Positions 18,046 through 27,369 are shown, numbered from the stretch's first letter. The stretch is 64,000 nucleotides of DNA from Candidatus Hodarchaeaceae archaeon (GCA_030018135.1 JASEGJ010000003.1:1-64000); one strand, 5' to 3'. Translations and numbers: made by a program. The notes: generated by a model not told the origin, from the letters alone.

Positions 18046-19503
18046 TCACTTGCTAGAGACCTGAGTTGGCGTCTCATTTTTTGTAGTTTTCTTCAACTCA
18101 AGCCAATACTTGAGATTGTGGATGCAGCCGGGGTCCGGAGCCTGTACATCGTCATAATACCCATATGCCCTCGCCCTGCAACCGCCGCAGGTGTAGCGAT
18201 ACTTGCATTCCCCGCAGCCCTTCAAAGCCTCCCTATCCCTAAGCTTCCATAGGAGCTCGGAGGAGTGCCAAACGTCCCGCAGGCGCACATCCCTTATGTT
18301 ACCGAGCTTAATCGGCATGAACACGCAGGGGGTTATGTCTCCATTGGGCTCAAGTCCGCAGTAGAGCCTCCCGGCCCCACACCCGCCGAGGAAATCCGCG
18401 AGGCTCTTCGTTCGGCCCCGTAACGCCCTCATCGCCCCCTCGCTCGTGAAATGAGTTGGAACTATGCTGCTCGCACCGTGTGCACCGTACGCGAACTCCA
18501 AGGAGATCATCGAATATTGCGGCGCAGTTGAATAACAAATCATTTTGCAGTCACTGTCCACCATCTTGGTGTACAGGTAATTGAGCAGCTTGTGGCGCTC
18601 CTGCGGGCTTAGGTCTTGGTCGACGATGTCCTTGCCCCGCCCGACTGGCACGTAGTTGAACATGATAACGCGCTTCGCCCCAAGCTCTTGCTCGATGAAG
18701 TCGACAAGTTTTGGGATCTCTTGAAGGTTGGAGCGGGTTGCGGTCAGGGCGACACACGTGTCGATTCCCTCGCCGACGCTATTTTTGATCCCCTCGCACG
18801 TGAGCCTCCATGCCCCCGGGACCCCCCTGAATCTATCGTGCACCTTCTCGAACCCGTCGAGGGATATCTCCACGTAATCGAAAACATTTTTCATCTTTTT
18901 TGCGACCTCCCTTGTGATCACCGTGCCGTTCGTAGCGACGGAGATGAAAAATCCCTTACTTTTAGCGTAACTCGCGATCTCGAAAATGTCATTCCTCAGC
19001 AACGGTTCGCCGCCGGAAAATGCTATCGCCACAACGCCAGCGTCCTCGAACTCATCTATGACCCGCTTCGCCTCCTCGGTCGTGAGCTCATCCTTCATCG
19101 CCCCGGGTCCCGCGTTCTCATAGCAGTGCTCGCACCGCAGGTTGCAGTGCTTGGTGTAGTTCCAAACAACCAAGAAGGGGGCAATCGAGGTGAAAGGCCT
19201 GCGGGCGCCGTAATGGGCGACGCCTTCCAGCACGTTTACCATGCCGCGCCGGATCACGGGGTCCTTCAAATTTTTCTTCAAGCTCTCGCCGGAGTAGCCG
19301 AGGGCGTTTGTTCCGCGATCGGCTATAAGCTTGACCACCAAAGCGGCGATTCTGTCCCGGAAGTCGCAGGGGATGTCCTCGCCCGCGTACCTTCTCAGGG
19401 CAACATCCAACCTGTTGCCGCCGTACTTGCTCCTCCCGCAGACAAACCTGAGCAGAGCCTTGGAGAAGGGGTTCCCCAGCCACCTCTGCACCGCCCCTGT
19501 CAC
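18046..19503 (-). CDS. Radical SAM / SPASM-domain protein
   Basis: 485 residues. An N-terminal extension of ~120 residues precedes the radical-SAM core with CNLRCEHC (CxxxCxxC, about residues 136-143). The C-terminal SPASM region (residues ~370-470) has the cysteine spacing of auxiliary 4Fe-4S clusters, including CGECKYRYTCGGCRARAYG. Relatives act in peptide maturation, heme d1/AhbC-AhbD-type heme synthesis or tungsten-enzyme maturation; the specific role is not evident. GTG start with a GGGAGG ribosome-binding site six bases upstream. It is monocistronic. Confidence 0.85.
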   Translation of the reverse strand: MTGAVQRWLGNPFSKALLRFVCGRSKYGGNRLDVALRRYAGEDIPCDFRDRIAALVVKLIADRGTNALGYSGESLKKNLKDPVIRRGMVNVLEGVAHYGARRPFTSIAPFLVVWNYTKHCNLRCEHCYENAGPGAMKDELTTEEAKRVIDEFEDAGVVAIAFSGGEPLLRNDIFEIASYAKSKGFFISVATNGTVITREVAKKMKNVFDYVEISLDGFEKVHDRFRGVPGAWRLTCEGIKNSVGEGIDTCVALTATRSNLQEIPKLVDFIEQELGAKRVIMFNYVPVGRGKDIVDQDLSPQERHKLLNYLYTKMVDSDCKMICYSTAPQYSMISLEFAYGAHGASSIVPTHFTSEGAMRALRGRTKSLADFLGGCGAGRLYCGLEPNGDITPCVFMPIKLGNIRDVRLRDVWHSSELLWKLRDREALKGCGECKYRYTCGGCRARAYGYYDDVQAPDPGCIHNLKYWLELKKTTKNETPTQVSSK

Positions 19504-19690
19504 CGCTTCCTCCCTTCTAACCGTGATCCCACCCCTTTCGCTCAGACGTTGGGGGCACCTCCGCTACCTGCGAAAATCCCCTTTTCAACCCCTTAATTGT
19601 AACGTTTAAATAATCGTCCAAATAATATATTAACTCGAGGATAGCGTCGATAATCGCACTAATACCGGGCGGTCGGCCGAGACGATGACG

Positions 19691-19718
19691 AGAGCTTAAA
19701 GCTGAGGCAATAAGCTCT
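19691..19718. repeat. 8-bp inverted repeat in an intergenic region
   Basis: agagctta and taagctct form perfect 8-bp arms separated by 12 bases, with a short T run following on the plus strand. It lies downstream of the leftward amrS gene. The T run is on the wrong strand for an amrS terminator, so its role is unclear. Confidence 0.3.
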
Positions 19719-19745
19719 TTTTAGCCAATGAAGTGTCACCTCCAG

Positions 19746-20816
19746 CTAAGTCAGTGTGGCTGCCCGCCTGGGTATTATGACATCTCCGACTATTGGTATT
19801 CTATTCCCGCAGCTCGGGCATCTACAGTCATCTAGCCGGACCTCGACTAGTTTCAGTCCGTAGCGTTTGAGGAGCAACCTACCGCAACTCGGGCAATATG
19901 TGTTCTCGTAGCGATGTCCCGGCACATTACCTACGTATACGTACACCAAGCCTTCTGACATGGCTATGTCATGGGCCAGCTCGAGGGTCGCGATCGGTGT
20001 AGGCGGGGCATTGAACTTGTAGGCGGGGGAATAGGCGGTGAAGTGCAAGGGCGTCTCGCTGCCCGCCTCGCGCAGGTGGCGCCTCGCGAGCTCCCGCAAC
20101 TGGTCCTCGCGGTCGTTGACGCCGGGGATGACGAGGTTCACGACCTCGACGTGTAGCCCCAGCCACTTGGCCTCGCGCACGTTTCGCCAAACTAGCTCGA
20201 CATCGGTGCCGCAGTACTTGCGCACGGCCTCCGCATTCCCCTTGACATCGATATTTATCGCATCTAAGCCAGCGTCGCGAAGCATCCGAAGCGCCTCGAG
20301 GGTCATAAAGCCATTTGTGACGAATGTATTGCGGTAGCCCGCTTTTTTAGCCAGCTTGAACATATCCAACGACCATTCGAATAGAAGAGTCGGCTCGTTA
20401 AACGAAACGCTCGTGGACTGACACCCGTACCCCTTAACCAGTTCCACGAATCTTTCTGGAGTAACGTATTCGCTTCTCGTGGGGTCGGGTGGAAATTTGC
20501 TGATGTGCCAATTTTGGCACCATTTGCATTCGAAATTGCAACTCCAGCTCCCAATCGTCAGTGAATCGCTTCCCGGCCAGAAGTGGTAAAATGGCTTCTT
20601 CTCGATGGGGTTTGCCGAAATCCCACTCGAGAGCCCATACTGCAGGGTGTAAAGTTCCCCTTCCTGATTCTGCCTTGTTTTACAAAAGCCTGATTTGCCC
20701 GGCGGGATAACGCAACGCCTTTCGCAGGTATTGCACTCCACCACATTTCCGCCCACCTTGTCGTAAAGCAAAGCTTTTCTGACCCACGGCTGCTTTAGAT
20801 TCAAAGTTGCACCCAT
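19746..20816 (-). CDS. amrS: AmrS-type radical SAM protein (AmmeMemoRadiSam)
   Basis: 356 residues, the radical-SAM member of the AmmeMemoRadiSam set, formerly called PFL-activating-enzyme-like. The N-terminus has CNTCERRCVIPPGKSGFC, then the radical-SAM motif CNFECKWCQNW (CxxxCxxC). The C-terminus holds two CxxC pairs for a zinc or iron site (CPSCGR and CRCPSCG). Partners AMMECR1 and MEMO1 are not in this window. Its substrate is unknown. Confidence 0.9.
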   Translation of the reverse strand: MGATLNLKQPWVRKALLYDKVGGNVVECNTCERRCVIPPGKSGFCKTRQNQEGELYTLQYGLSSGISANPIEKKPFYHFWPGSDSLTIGSWSCNFECKWCQNWHISKFPPDPTRSEYVTPERFVELVKGYGCQSTSVSFNEPTLLFEWSLDMFKLAKKAGYRNTFVTNGFMTLEALRMLRDAGLDAINIDVKGNAEAVRKYCGTDVELVWRNVREAKWLGLHVEVVNLVIPGVNDREDQLRELARRHLREAGSETPLHFTAYSPAYKFNAPPTPIATLELAHDIAMSEGLVYVYVGNVPGHRYENTYCPSCGRLLLKRYGLKLVEVRLDDCRCPSCGNRIPIVGDVIIPRRAATLT

Positions 20817-20890
20817 CGTTATACATTAACGTTTTCGCACTTTTAGATGTGGGTTCCGAACTCGTGCAGTAAAGTGCTTCAAGTTTTGGG

Positions 20891-21847
20891 CTATCTAACT
20901 ATTTCGGCGCCGGCCCTTCCTTCAATGGCATCCGTGGCGTGGTCCAGCGAGGCAATTATCGCCCGCTTGCCCCCCCACTCCATGAACCTGACTGCGGCCC
21001 TGACCTTGGGCTCCATGCTACCCACCGCGAACTGGCCCTCCTGCAGGTAGCGCTTCGCATCCTCCACGGTAACCCTCCTGAGCCATCGCTCGCCGGGCTT
21101 CCCGTAATTTATCGCCACCCCGTCGACATCTGTTAGCATCATCAACACATCGGCGTCCACTGCCTCCGCCAGCTTCTCACCGGCCAGGTCCTTGTCTATG
21201 ACGGCTTCCACGCCGACCAACTTTCCATCTTTCTCTATCACAGGTATTCCTCCCCCGCCGGAAGCTATGGGGACGACATGTGCCTCGAGGAGCTGCCTTA
21301 TCGCCTCCTTCTCCGCTATGTCCTTGGGGTCGGGCGATGGGACGACACGCCTCCAGCCCCGCCCGGCGTCGTCGATCACGATCCACCCCCTCTCCTTCGC
21401 GAGCTTTTTTGCCTCCTCCTCGCTGTAGAAGGGTCCAACCGGCTTGGTAGGATTTTTAAATGCCGGGTCGTCCTTGCTCACGATGACCTGAGTAACGACC
21501 GTGGCTATGGGGATGTCTGGCCTTCCGCCTTCGACGAGGACCTCCCGCAGGCATTGCTGGATCATGTAGCCTATCAACCCTTGGCTCTCGGCGCCGCATA
21601 CGTCCATGGGCATCGCCGGTATGCCGTACCTCTGCCCGGCGTCGTTCTGCAGGAGGATCGCTCCCACTTGGGGGCCGTTGCCGTGGGTTATTACCACCTG
21701 ATATTTGCCGCTCAAGATCATCTTGCCCATGTGCTCCGCCGTCCTCCTGACGTTTGCCAGCTGCTCCTCGTACGTCCCCTTCTGCCCCTTCTGGAGGATG
21801 GCGTTCCCGCCCAAGGCCACGACGACCCTTGTCTTGGTTTTCGGCAA
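20891..21847 (-). CDS. arcC: Carbamate kinase
   Basis: 318 residues with amino-acid-kinase motifs: [10 protein letters not shown] at the N-terminus, [10 protein letters not shown] (~residues 54-63), [10 protein letters not shown] and the C-terminal [12 protein letters not shown]. It interconverts ATP, carbamate and carbamoyl phosphate. It starts with TTG and stands alone, flanked by a short gap and a transposase remnant. In this window it could generate ATP from carbamoyl phosphate made by purine, pyrimidine or arginine breakdown, or supply carbamoyl phosphate to ArgF. Confidence 0.93.
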   Translation of the reverse strand: MPKTKTRVVVALGGNAILQKGQKGTYEEQLANVRRTAEHMGKMILSGKYQVVITHGNGPQVGAILLQNDAGQRYGIPAMPMDVCGAESQGLIGYMIQQCLREVLVEGGRPDIPIATVVTQVIVSKDDPAFKNPTKPVGPFYSEEEAKKLAKERGWIVIDDAGRGWRRVVPSPDPKDIAEKEAIRQLLEAHVVPIASGGGGIPVIEKDGKLVGVEAVIDKDLAGEKLAEAVDADVLMMLTDVDGVAINYGKPGERWLRRVTVEDAKRYLQEGQFAVGSMEPKVRAAVRFMEWGGKRAIIASLDHATDAIEGRAGAEIVR

Positions 21848-21899
21848 GGATATCCCTGCTGAACGCTATTATCAATAGCCACATGTTTTAAGTTTTTTC

Positions 21900-22335
21900 A
21901 AGCTACGCGGGTTGTCGAATAAATCCACACAATAATTAAAATTTCCTTGTCTTTTTGCGCGCGGACTCGCGCCGAGGTTCGCAGGTTGTGGGCCACAGCC
22001 ATGAGCATGATGTTAAAAATCTGTACATGGAGCAACTTGCACCTGATTCCACCGTCGTATCGGGTCTCGATGCCACCGAAAAATCCCTCGGCCACCTTGC
22101 GCAAGCGGTAGAGCTCTCGGTTTTCTTCGAACTCTTTGAAAACTTCCCTCCGCACGAAAGCGTGGGGTCCCTCCATCCTTTTCTGCTGGCTTGATGATGG
22201 GGTTTGAATCCGTGTTGCCCCGCGAATTCTCTAACGAACTCGGCATCGTAAGCGGGATCCCCCAGCAAGGGCTCGCCTCTAACCCTATTGTCAAATGGTT
22301 CGCTGGGAAATCTTGATGCACGTGTATCAAAAAAT
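21900..22335 (-). pseudogene. IS5-like DDE transposase remnant
   Basis: Only the C-terminal part survives, in two frames. One reads LLGDPAYDAEFVREFAGQHGFKPHHQ (containing the second catalytic Asp region). After a frameshift near 22190 the other reads FVRREVFKEFEENRELYRLRK then VAEGFFGGIETRYD, which carries the Glu of the DDE triad. The N-terminal part is missing: the remnant begins directly at the end of the antiporter gene. It is a decayed insertion. Confidence 0.75.
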
Positions 22336-23277
22336 TCAGCTTAAGAGTATGAGCCCAGCGAGATAAAATGCGTAGAGCGTGAGCAGTGCCCAGCTCTCGC
22401 CCCGTGTCAGCCTTTGTCCGGTCCGCATGAAAACCAGCAGTGACGCCATGATCAAAAACATCATCAAATTGCTGAACCATATCTTTTGAAGGCCGACGGA
22501 CAGCGGCCTTATCACCGCGGAGAGTCCGAGAACCCAAGTAAGGTCGAGGATGTTGGCGCCGACGATGTTCCCCAGCGAAAGTTCGGGCACCCCCTTGAAG
22601 GCGGACATGACGGCCGTGACCAACTCGGGAAGCGACGTACCGATGGCGACCATTGTAGAGCCTATTACGGCTTCCGATACCCCCAGGGATTCAACGATGC
22701 CCATTCCGGAATAGATGAGGAGCCTGCTGCCCACCAGTATGCCTAGGGCCCCGAACGAAAACAGGAGAATGGGGCGCCCCAGTCTGAATGGGTACCCTGG
22801 CATCCGCGCTCGAGCTATCCGCGCGTTCCTCCGCTCCCTTCGCACGATAAATCTGAGGAACAGCACCAAGAGCAGCAGGAGCCCCACGCCCTCATAGCGG
22901 CTAAGCGTGCCGTCCCACGCGATAATTGTCACGAGTGCCCCAAGCCCGACCATTACCGCCCCCTCGTTCAGCCTATCCCTCTCTACGTGGATTGCCACGG
23001 TTGCCGCCACTATCGCAAGGATCAAGGCGATGTTCGCGATGCACGTCCCCACGGCATTTCCGTACGCCAATCCGACATTTCCTATGCCAGCCGCCATGGT
23101 CGAAGCGACGAGTTCCGGGGCGACGGTGGCAAAGCTCACGAGCGTTAGGCCTATAACTGCCCGCGATAGGCCCAGCCTGCGGGCTATCGCACACGCCGAG
23201 TCGACGAATACATTGCCACCTATGGCGATCGATGCAAGACCGGCCAAGAGGGCGAGGGTGTACAAGATCGCGGACAT
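22336..23277 (-). CDS. Calcium/sodium antiporter (CaCA family)
   Basis: 313 residues with about ten membrane helices in two homologous halves. Each half carries the alpha-repeat: LTLVSFATVAPELVAS in the first and STMVAIGTSLPELVTAVMSA in the second, both with the cation-binding Pro-Glu pair. It resembles YrbG-type Na+/Ca2+ exchangers. It lies 13 bases downstream of a second antiporter. The gene end abuts a transposase remnant but the protein appears complete. Confidence 0.9.
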   Translation of the reverse strand: MSAILYTLALLAGLASIAIGGNVFVDSACAIARRLGLSRAVIGLTLVSFATVAPELVASTMAAGIGNVGLAYGNAVGTCIANIALILAIVAATVAIHVERDRLNEGAVMVGLGALVTIIAWDGTLSRYEGVGLLLLLVLFLRFIVRRERRNARIARARMPGYPFRLGRPILLFSFGALGILVGSRLLIYSGMGIVESLGVSEAVIGSTMVAIGTSLPELVTAVMSAFKGVPELSLGNIVGANILDLTWVLGLSAVIRPLSVGLQKIWFSNLMMFLIMASLLVFMRTGQRLTRGESWALLTLYAFYLAGLILLS

Positions 23278-23290
23278 GGGCGCAGCTCCA

Positions 23291-24457
23291 CTACCTCGTG
23301 ATTTGCCTGAACAGCACCGGAGCCAGAAGCGTGGTCGTCAACGTGGTCGCTATCATCACGGCAAATAGATCCGGCGGTACCACCCTGGCTTCAAGCCCAA
23401 AGAGCAGTACCGCAACCTCAAGCGACCCACGCGGGCACATGGCTGTGCCGATTGTCAGGCGGTCCCTCCCCCTATATCCAACTGCCGCGGCCCCGGCGCC
23501 GCCCCCTATGATCTTACCCGCAAATGCGGCAGCGATCAGCAATAAGAGCATCGCGACCTTGATTTGCCCCCAATCCGGCGCGAAGGTGAGCCCAACGTAT
23601 ACGAAAAACATGGGGGTGAGTATGGATTGAAATGAGGTCGTGATGTCGTCCAAAATAGCATTCAACCTGATCCTGCTGAGCAGGAGGGCGTCGGGCCTCT
23701 CGCGTAGCCTGCTGATGAACAGGCCAGCCATATATGCGCCGATTATCTCGTGGAGCCCGATTTTGCGGGCGATTACCGCGAGGACGAGCGCGAGGGATAG
23801 GGCAAAGGTAAGCGGAGCGCCCCCCCTCTCGAACCTCCAAATCCTCCGCATGGTGTCCTTCTCTATTATGAGCTTGCGCGATAGGTAGACGACGACCAAG
23901 AAAAACACAACTATCAATATGGTCGCCCAAGCCAGCGCGTTTGGGTCCAGCCTCTTTTCCGGGCTCAGGGCTACCATGGAAAGGATGCCGATGATGTAAA
24001 CGGCGAGAATATCGTCGATGAGTGCCACACCAACCACTAGCTGACCAAGCGGGCGAGTTCCGACCATGCGAACGACGATCTCCGTGGCGGTGTTGCTCAG
24101 GGCCGCCCCGACGAAGAGGCAGGCGACCGTTGGGTAGTTCCATGCGTACGCGACGCCAAACCCGAGCGCAAAGGAAGCTGCCATGCCGCAAAGCGCGATG
24201 ATCAACGCCTTAAATTTCACCCTCAGGAACAGGTCGAAGCGCGAGTTCATGCCGGCGACGAGCATGAGCACAACCAGCCCGAGCATGGCAATCGCCTTGA
24301 TGAAGTCGGTCGGGTCCATCCACCCGAGCAGGGCCGGGCCGAGCACCACTCCGGTCGCGACCTCGCCGATTAGCGGCGAAAAGCCGTATTTGTGCAGCAA
24401 CTCGCCGAACACCTTCGCGCAGAGCAACAGCACTAGCAGCTCGAGCAGAAACTCCAT
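23291..24457 (-). CDS. CPA2-family Na+/H+ antiporter
   Basis: 388 residues, twelve to thirteen membrane helices, lacking a C-terminal TrkA domain. It has the family LIGEVATGVVLGPALLG near the start, the conserved DD-like ALIDDILAVYIIG (~residues 152-164) and IIGAYMAGLFISR. It probably exchanges Na+ (or K+) for H+. It lies between UPF0248 and the CaCA antiporter, all leftward, likely one operon. Confidence 0.88.
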   Translation of the reverse strand: MEFLLELLVLLLCAKVFGELLHKYGFSPLIGEVATGVVLGPALLGWMDPTDFIKAIAMLGLVVLMLVAGMNSRFDLFLRVKFKALIIALCGMAASFALGFGVAYAWNYPTVACLFVGAALSNTATEIVVRMVGTRPLGQLVVGVALIDDILAVYIIGILSMVALSPEKRLDPNALAWATILIVVFFLVVVYLSRKLIIEKDTMRRIWRFERGGAPLTFALSLALVLAVIARKIGLHEIIGAYMAGLFISRLRERPDALLLSRIRLNAILDDITTSFQSILTPMFFVYVGLTFAPDWGQIKVAMLLLLIAAAFAGKIIGGGAGAAAVGYRGRDRLTIGTAMCPRGSLEVAVLLFGLEARVVPPDLFAVMIATTLTTTLLAPVLFRQITR

Positions 24458-24460
24458 GTT

Positions 24461-24760
24461 TTAGAACCCCCGCTTCCGCCAGAGCGTTCGTCCCCGCGCC
24501 TCGATTCGAAGGATTCGGTGGTAGGGGATATCAACCTCCCCCTCCTGCGAAGCTACCCTCATGAAGGCCCGCCCGAGTTCCTTTATGTCGCTGCCCTCGA
24601 CGACGCGAATGTTCCCCGGAGCGCCTCTGTGCACTATCGCCACCCTAACGTCGAGTAGGCTGAGCCTCGGGTGCCACTTGAGCCTGTTTAATTCGTCGCG
24701 CGCCCCCATGTAAACCAAGAGCCCTATTTTTGATTGTACATTTACCGTTATCGCCCCCAT
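24461..24760 (-). CDS. UPF0248 (DUF504) family protein
   Basis: 99 residues matching the archaeal DUF504 family: DELNRLKWHPR, VAIVHRGAPGNIRVVEGSDI, IPYHRILRIEARGRTLWRKR. Similar domains occur in RNA-end or nucleotide-processing proteins, but no function is established for the stand-alone form. It starts the leftward antiporter operon, 3 bases before the CPA2 gene. Confidence 0.8.
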   Translation of the reverse strand: MGAITVNVQSKIGLLVYMGARDELNRLKWHPRLSLLDVRVAIVHRGAPGNIRVVEGSDIKELGRAFMRVASQEGEVDIPYHRILRIEARGRTLWRKRGF

Positions 24761-24925
24761 GCGAATTCTCCGCCATGCTACTTATGAATCAACCTAGCTG
24801 GTAGCGGGAGGAGTCCACGCTCGTGCAAGCAATTCGGCAAATTTTTACATTTTAAGATGCGAGAGCCCGCCAGCTTGAGCTATTTATCCTCGCACACAAA
24901 CCGAGGGCTTGAAGGCGGGATTGAA

Positions 24926-25552
24926 ATGTTTTCCTACGTATTCTTGCTCGGGCGCCCCGGCTCAGGCAAGTCGGCCGTCTATAAGATGTTTGTCGAGCGC
25001 ATGCTTCGAGAGGGGCTGGCAAGCGAGGTGATGCGCATCGACGACTTCCCGATCCTGAAGCAGATCCTCGACGAGGACGTTGAGTTCAAGCGCCACGTTA
25101 GGAAGGAGGGCGGGTTCGAGGTCACGGATTTCTCCATACTCGACGATGTGCTTAAGCGCATCAACGGCCAGCTCAAGGAATTGCAAAAGCCCGGCAGGGT
25201 GATATTTGTCGAGTTCTCGCGCGATAGCTACGCCAATGCGCTAGGAAATTTTGACGATGGGGTGCTTAGTCGCTCGCTCTTGGTTTACATCTACTGCCCA
25301 TTCGAGGTCTGCTTGGAGAGGAACGCGAGAAGGTTCAAAGAAGGGCTCAAGGATGTTGATGATCACATCGTACCCCGCGACCTCATGGAAAAGTACTACC
25401 GCTATGACGACTACGAGGAGCTTTTTTTGAAATCGGAGAATGAACTGAAAGCACGAGCCCCCGCCCCGATCGTGGTAGTCAAGAACAACGTTGAGGGGTT
25501 AGATCATCTCAAATTGGAAATCGAGAAGGTAGTAACTGCTTTGAAAATTTAG
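24926..25552 (+). CDS. P-loop nucleotide kinase-like protein, unknown substrate
   Basis: About 208 residues with a Walker A motif near the start (LLGRPGSGKSAVYKMF) and a Walker B-like RVIFVEFSRDSY (~residues 90-100). The C-terminal YIYCPFEVCLERNARR is typical of kinase lid regions. ATG 24926 is chosen because the protein then begins directly with the first beta strand; an in-frame ATG at 24857 would add 23 residues unlike any domain. The fold resembles adenylate kinase/shikimate kinase-like P-loop proteins, substrate unknown. It is monocistronic. Confidence 0.65.
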   Translation: MFSYVFLLGRPGSGKSAVYKMFVERMLREGLASEVMRIDDFPILKQILDEDVEFKRHVRKEGGFEVTDFSILDDVLKRINGQLKELQKPGRVIFVEFSRDSYANALGNFDDGVLSRSLLVYIYCPFEVCLERNARRFKEGLKDVDDHIVPRDLMEKYYRYDDYEELFLKSENELKARAPAPIVVVKNNVEGLDHLKLEIEKVVTALKI

Positions 25553-25558
25553 CTCCCG

Positions 25559-26341
25559 TCAAGGATGGTCGTGCCCGTATGGACAGAAGTGCCTTAGATT
25601 CAGAATTTTTGCAGCCCCCTTGCTGGTGACTCCGTAAATCACAGGTTTAACCCCGTAAGTTTCGCACCATCCGATTAACTCGGGCAACGTCCCACTAGCT
25701 AAAGTACTGCCGGTTATACAGGCAACGTCGACCTTTCTTATCACTTCTTCATTTGCTGATCCATCCAAAATCTTTCTCCCGAACTTCACTTCCCCAACGT
25801 TTTCAGAATCTAGGTCAGTAACATAACTCTCGAAATGTTTTGAACACGCCTCCACGTGGCTAGGCTGATAGCCGATGTGCGCAACCCGGACCTTACCGAA
25901 GTTCTCCAAGATATACGCGGCCAATCGCTCGCCGCACTTCCTCGGCTCATCACCCTTACAGTGAACCGTTCCCCGGATTAACCCAACGTAGCTGAGCGTC
26001 GCGTTTAACGTGGCAAAGAAAACGGCTTTGTCTCCCTTATCGCCAAATAATAGTTCACACACGTCCTCGATCCCCCCCCTGAAAGTTTTTGGTTCGTCGG
26101 TGAAGGCGTCCCCGTAGTGATCCTCAAGCTTGCATCGGACGAGAACTTCCTTTCCTTTTGCCAGCGCATACTCCCTTGAGGGTAACTTGAAATGTTGTTC
26201 GATGAAATTTTTGGGCGTAGAGGATAACCGTGGCCGACGATCACTGAATCCCTTTGCTATTATCCCACAGCTGACCTCCTTCTCCTGAAGCTTATGCTTT
26301 TCAACTATTTTTTTGAACTCCCCGTTTATCTTTTCATACAT
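25559..26341 (-). CDS. DUF364 putative heavy-metal-chelation protein
   Basis: 260 residues. The C-terminal Rossmann-like DUF364 domain (residues ~145-255) shows VRVAHIGYQPSHVEACSKHFE, VDVACITGSTLASGTLPELI and a closing CPYGHDHP rich in Cys and His. Relatives often neighbour molybdate, tungstate or iron genes, but no enzyme activity is established. The gene follows tfx by 32 bases in the same direction, suggesting control by Tfx. Confidence 0.78.
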   Translation of the reverse strand: MYEKINGEFKKIVEKHKLQEKEVSCGIIAKGFSDRRPRLSSTPKNFIEQHFKLPSREYALAKGKEVLVRCKLEDHYGDAFTDEPKTFRGGIEDVCELLFGDKGDKAVFFATLNATLSYVGLIRGTVHCKGDEPRKCGERLAAYILENFGKVRVAHIGYQPSHVEACSKHFESYVTDLDSENVGEVKFGRKILDGSANEEVIRKVDVACITGSTLASGTLPELIGWCETYGVKPVIYGVTSKGAAKILNLRHFCPYGHDHP

Positions 26342-26373
26342 GTGGTGTCTCCCTGCTCACGCTTGGTGATCGG

Positions 26374-26796
26374 TCACAGAATCTCAACTTTCCCTTCTTT
26401 GCTAACCATAATGCCGAAGTCTGTGAGGGCCTTTCTACGTTTGAGATTCTTCCTTCCAAGCGTTTCCGTTATCAGCCTCGTAAGCTCTGAATAATTACGA
26501 GTTATTTTGATCCCCCTCTCATCGGCTTTCCTGAACACCTGTTCTGAGACGCTGTAAACGTTGGATCCCGCCCTCACATCTATTTTGATCGGCCACTCGA
26601 TGGTCCCGATTAGCTTTAGAGTATTCCTAGCTCGTTCCACATTGCGTTCAGCGATTTTTATGATGCGGCTGACATTTGACCTGCTTGTTCCCAGCTCTTC
26701 CGCTATCTGCGTCAGACTCTTCCCTTCCCTCCTCCTTTTGAGCACCTCGAACTGCCTTCTTGTAAGATGGGTTTCCTTTATGTTAACCATTTTCAT
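26374..26796 (-). CDS. tfx: Tfx-family transcriptional regulator
   Basis: 140 residues. An N-terminal helix-turn-helix (LTRRQFEVLKRRREGKSLTQ, then IAEELGTSRSNVSRIIK) is followed by the Tfx C-terminal domain (IEWPIKIDVRAGSNVYSV). In methanogens Tfx binds the promoter of the molybdenum formylmethanofuran dehydrogenase operon. Here it leads an operon with DUF364 and diverges from a split permease, so both may respond to a metal or oxyanion. A second ATG two codons in is possible. Confidence 0.9.
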   Translation of the reverse strand: MKMVNIKETHLTRRQFEVLKRRREGKSLTQIAEELGTSRSNVSRIIKIAERNVERARNTLKLIGTIEWPIKIDVRAGSNVYSVSEQVFRKADERGIKITRNYSELTRLITETLGRKNLKRRKALTDFGIMVSKEGKVEIL

Positions 26797-26807
26797 TGCT
26801 CATTAGA

Positions 26808-26815
26808 CTTATATT
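26808..26815 (+). promoter_or_regulatory. TATA box for the split permease (leaderless transcript likely)
   Basis: cttatatt is centred about 25 bases before the ATG at 26836, the distance expected between TATA box and transcription start. The mRNA probably begins at or next to the start codon. There is no Shine-Dalgarno site before it, which agrees. The 39-base gap also must hold the tfx promoter. Confidence 0.5.
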
Positions 26816-26835
26816 GACTGGTTTGGGTATAAAAA

Positions 26836-27360
26836 ATGGTGCCTATGAAGCTTGAAACAGCACTCGAGCTGTTCGGGAAAAATCCTTTCGTCCACGCTCT
26901 GATAATCGCGACCGTATTTGTCTATCTTATTTTGTTGATCGCCAAACCCACGGTCGCGAAAAAATCTGCAAAAGATTCGATCAGAACTTTGAAAAGTTTG
27001 ATGATTCCAATAATTGCCGCCTTATTCATAGCTGGCGCAATCAAATTCCTCGTTCCCTCCAAAATGCTCGCTGGATTTCTTGGGGAACAGGCGGGGATTG
27101 CCGCCGTCTTCATCGGGGTCGCGATCGGAAGTTTGCTACCAGCTTGCCCTTTCATCTCCTTCCCGATAATCGCGGGTGTTTATGCTGCTGGTGCGAGTCT
27201 TGTCGGAGTGATGGCTATGCTTTTCGGGTCTGGGCTCGCCTTCGCGTGTCGGGTCACTTGCGATCTCATGTTTTTTAACCCAAAGGTTGCCGGAGCCCGG
27301 ATGACGCTGTCGTTCTTCGTGGCCGTCGTTGCAGGGCTTCTGGTTTACTTCATCATCTGA
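26836..27360 (+). CDS. DUF318-like permease, half-size protein A
   Basis: 174 residues, five or so membrane helices, matching one half of the DUF318/ArsP predicted permease family. The signature GSLLPACPFISFPIIAGVY holds a conserved Cys-Pro in the membrane. A full-length family member has two such halves; here the second half is a separate gene ten bases downstream. They may form a heterodimer exporting a metal, metalloid or thiol compound. Beside Tfx and DUF364, a metal or oxyanion is the best guess. Confidence 0.75.
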   Translation: MVPMKLETALELFGKNPFVHALIIATVFVYLILLIAKPTVAKKSAKDSIRTLKSLMIPIIAALFIAGAIKFLVPSKMLAGFLGEQAGIAAVFIGVAIGSLLPACPFISFPIIAGVYAAGASLVGVMAMLFGSGLAFACRVTCDLMFFNPKVAGARMTLSFFVAVVAGLLVYFII

Positions 27361-27369
27361 GGTGAAGCA

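Noticed and set aside
18616-19596. 326-codon open frame opposite the SPASM radical SAM gene
   Set aside because: It is antisense to a protein with clear CxxxCxxC and SPASM motifs; the translation shows no domain.
22013-22537. 174-codon frame overlapping the IS5-like remnant and antiporter end
   Set aside because: It crosses the antiporter coding region in a different phase, and the DDE pieces are in other frames.
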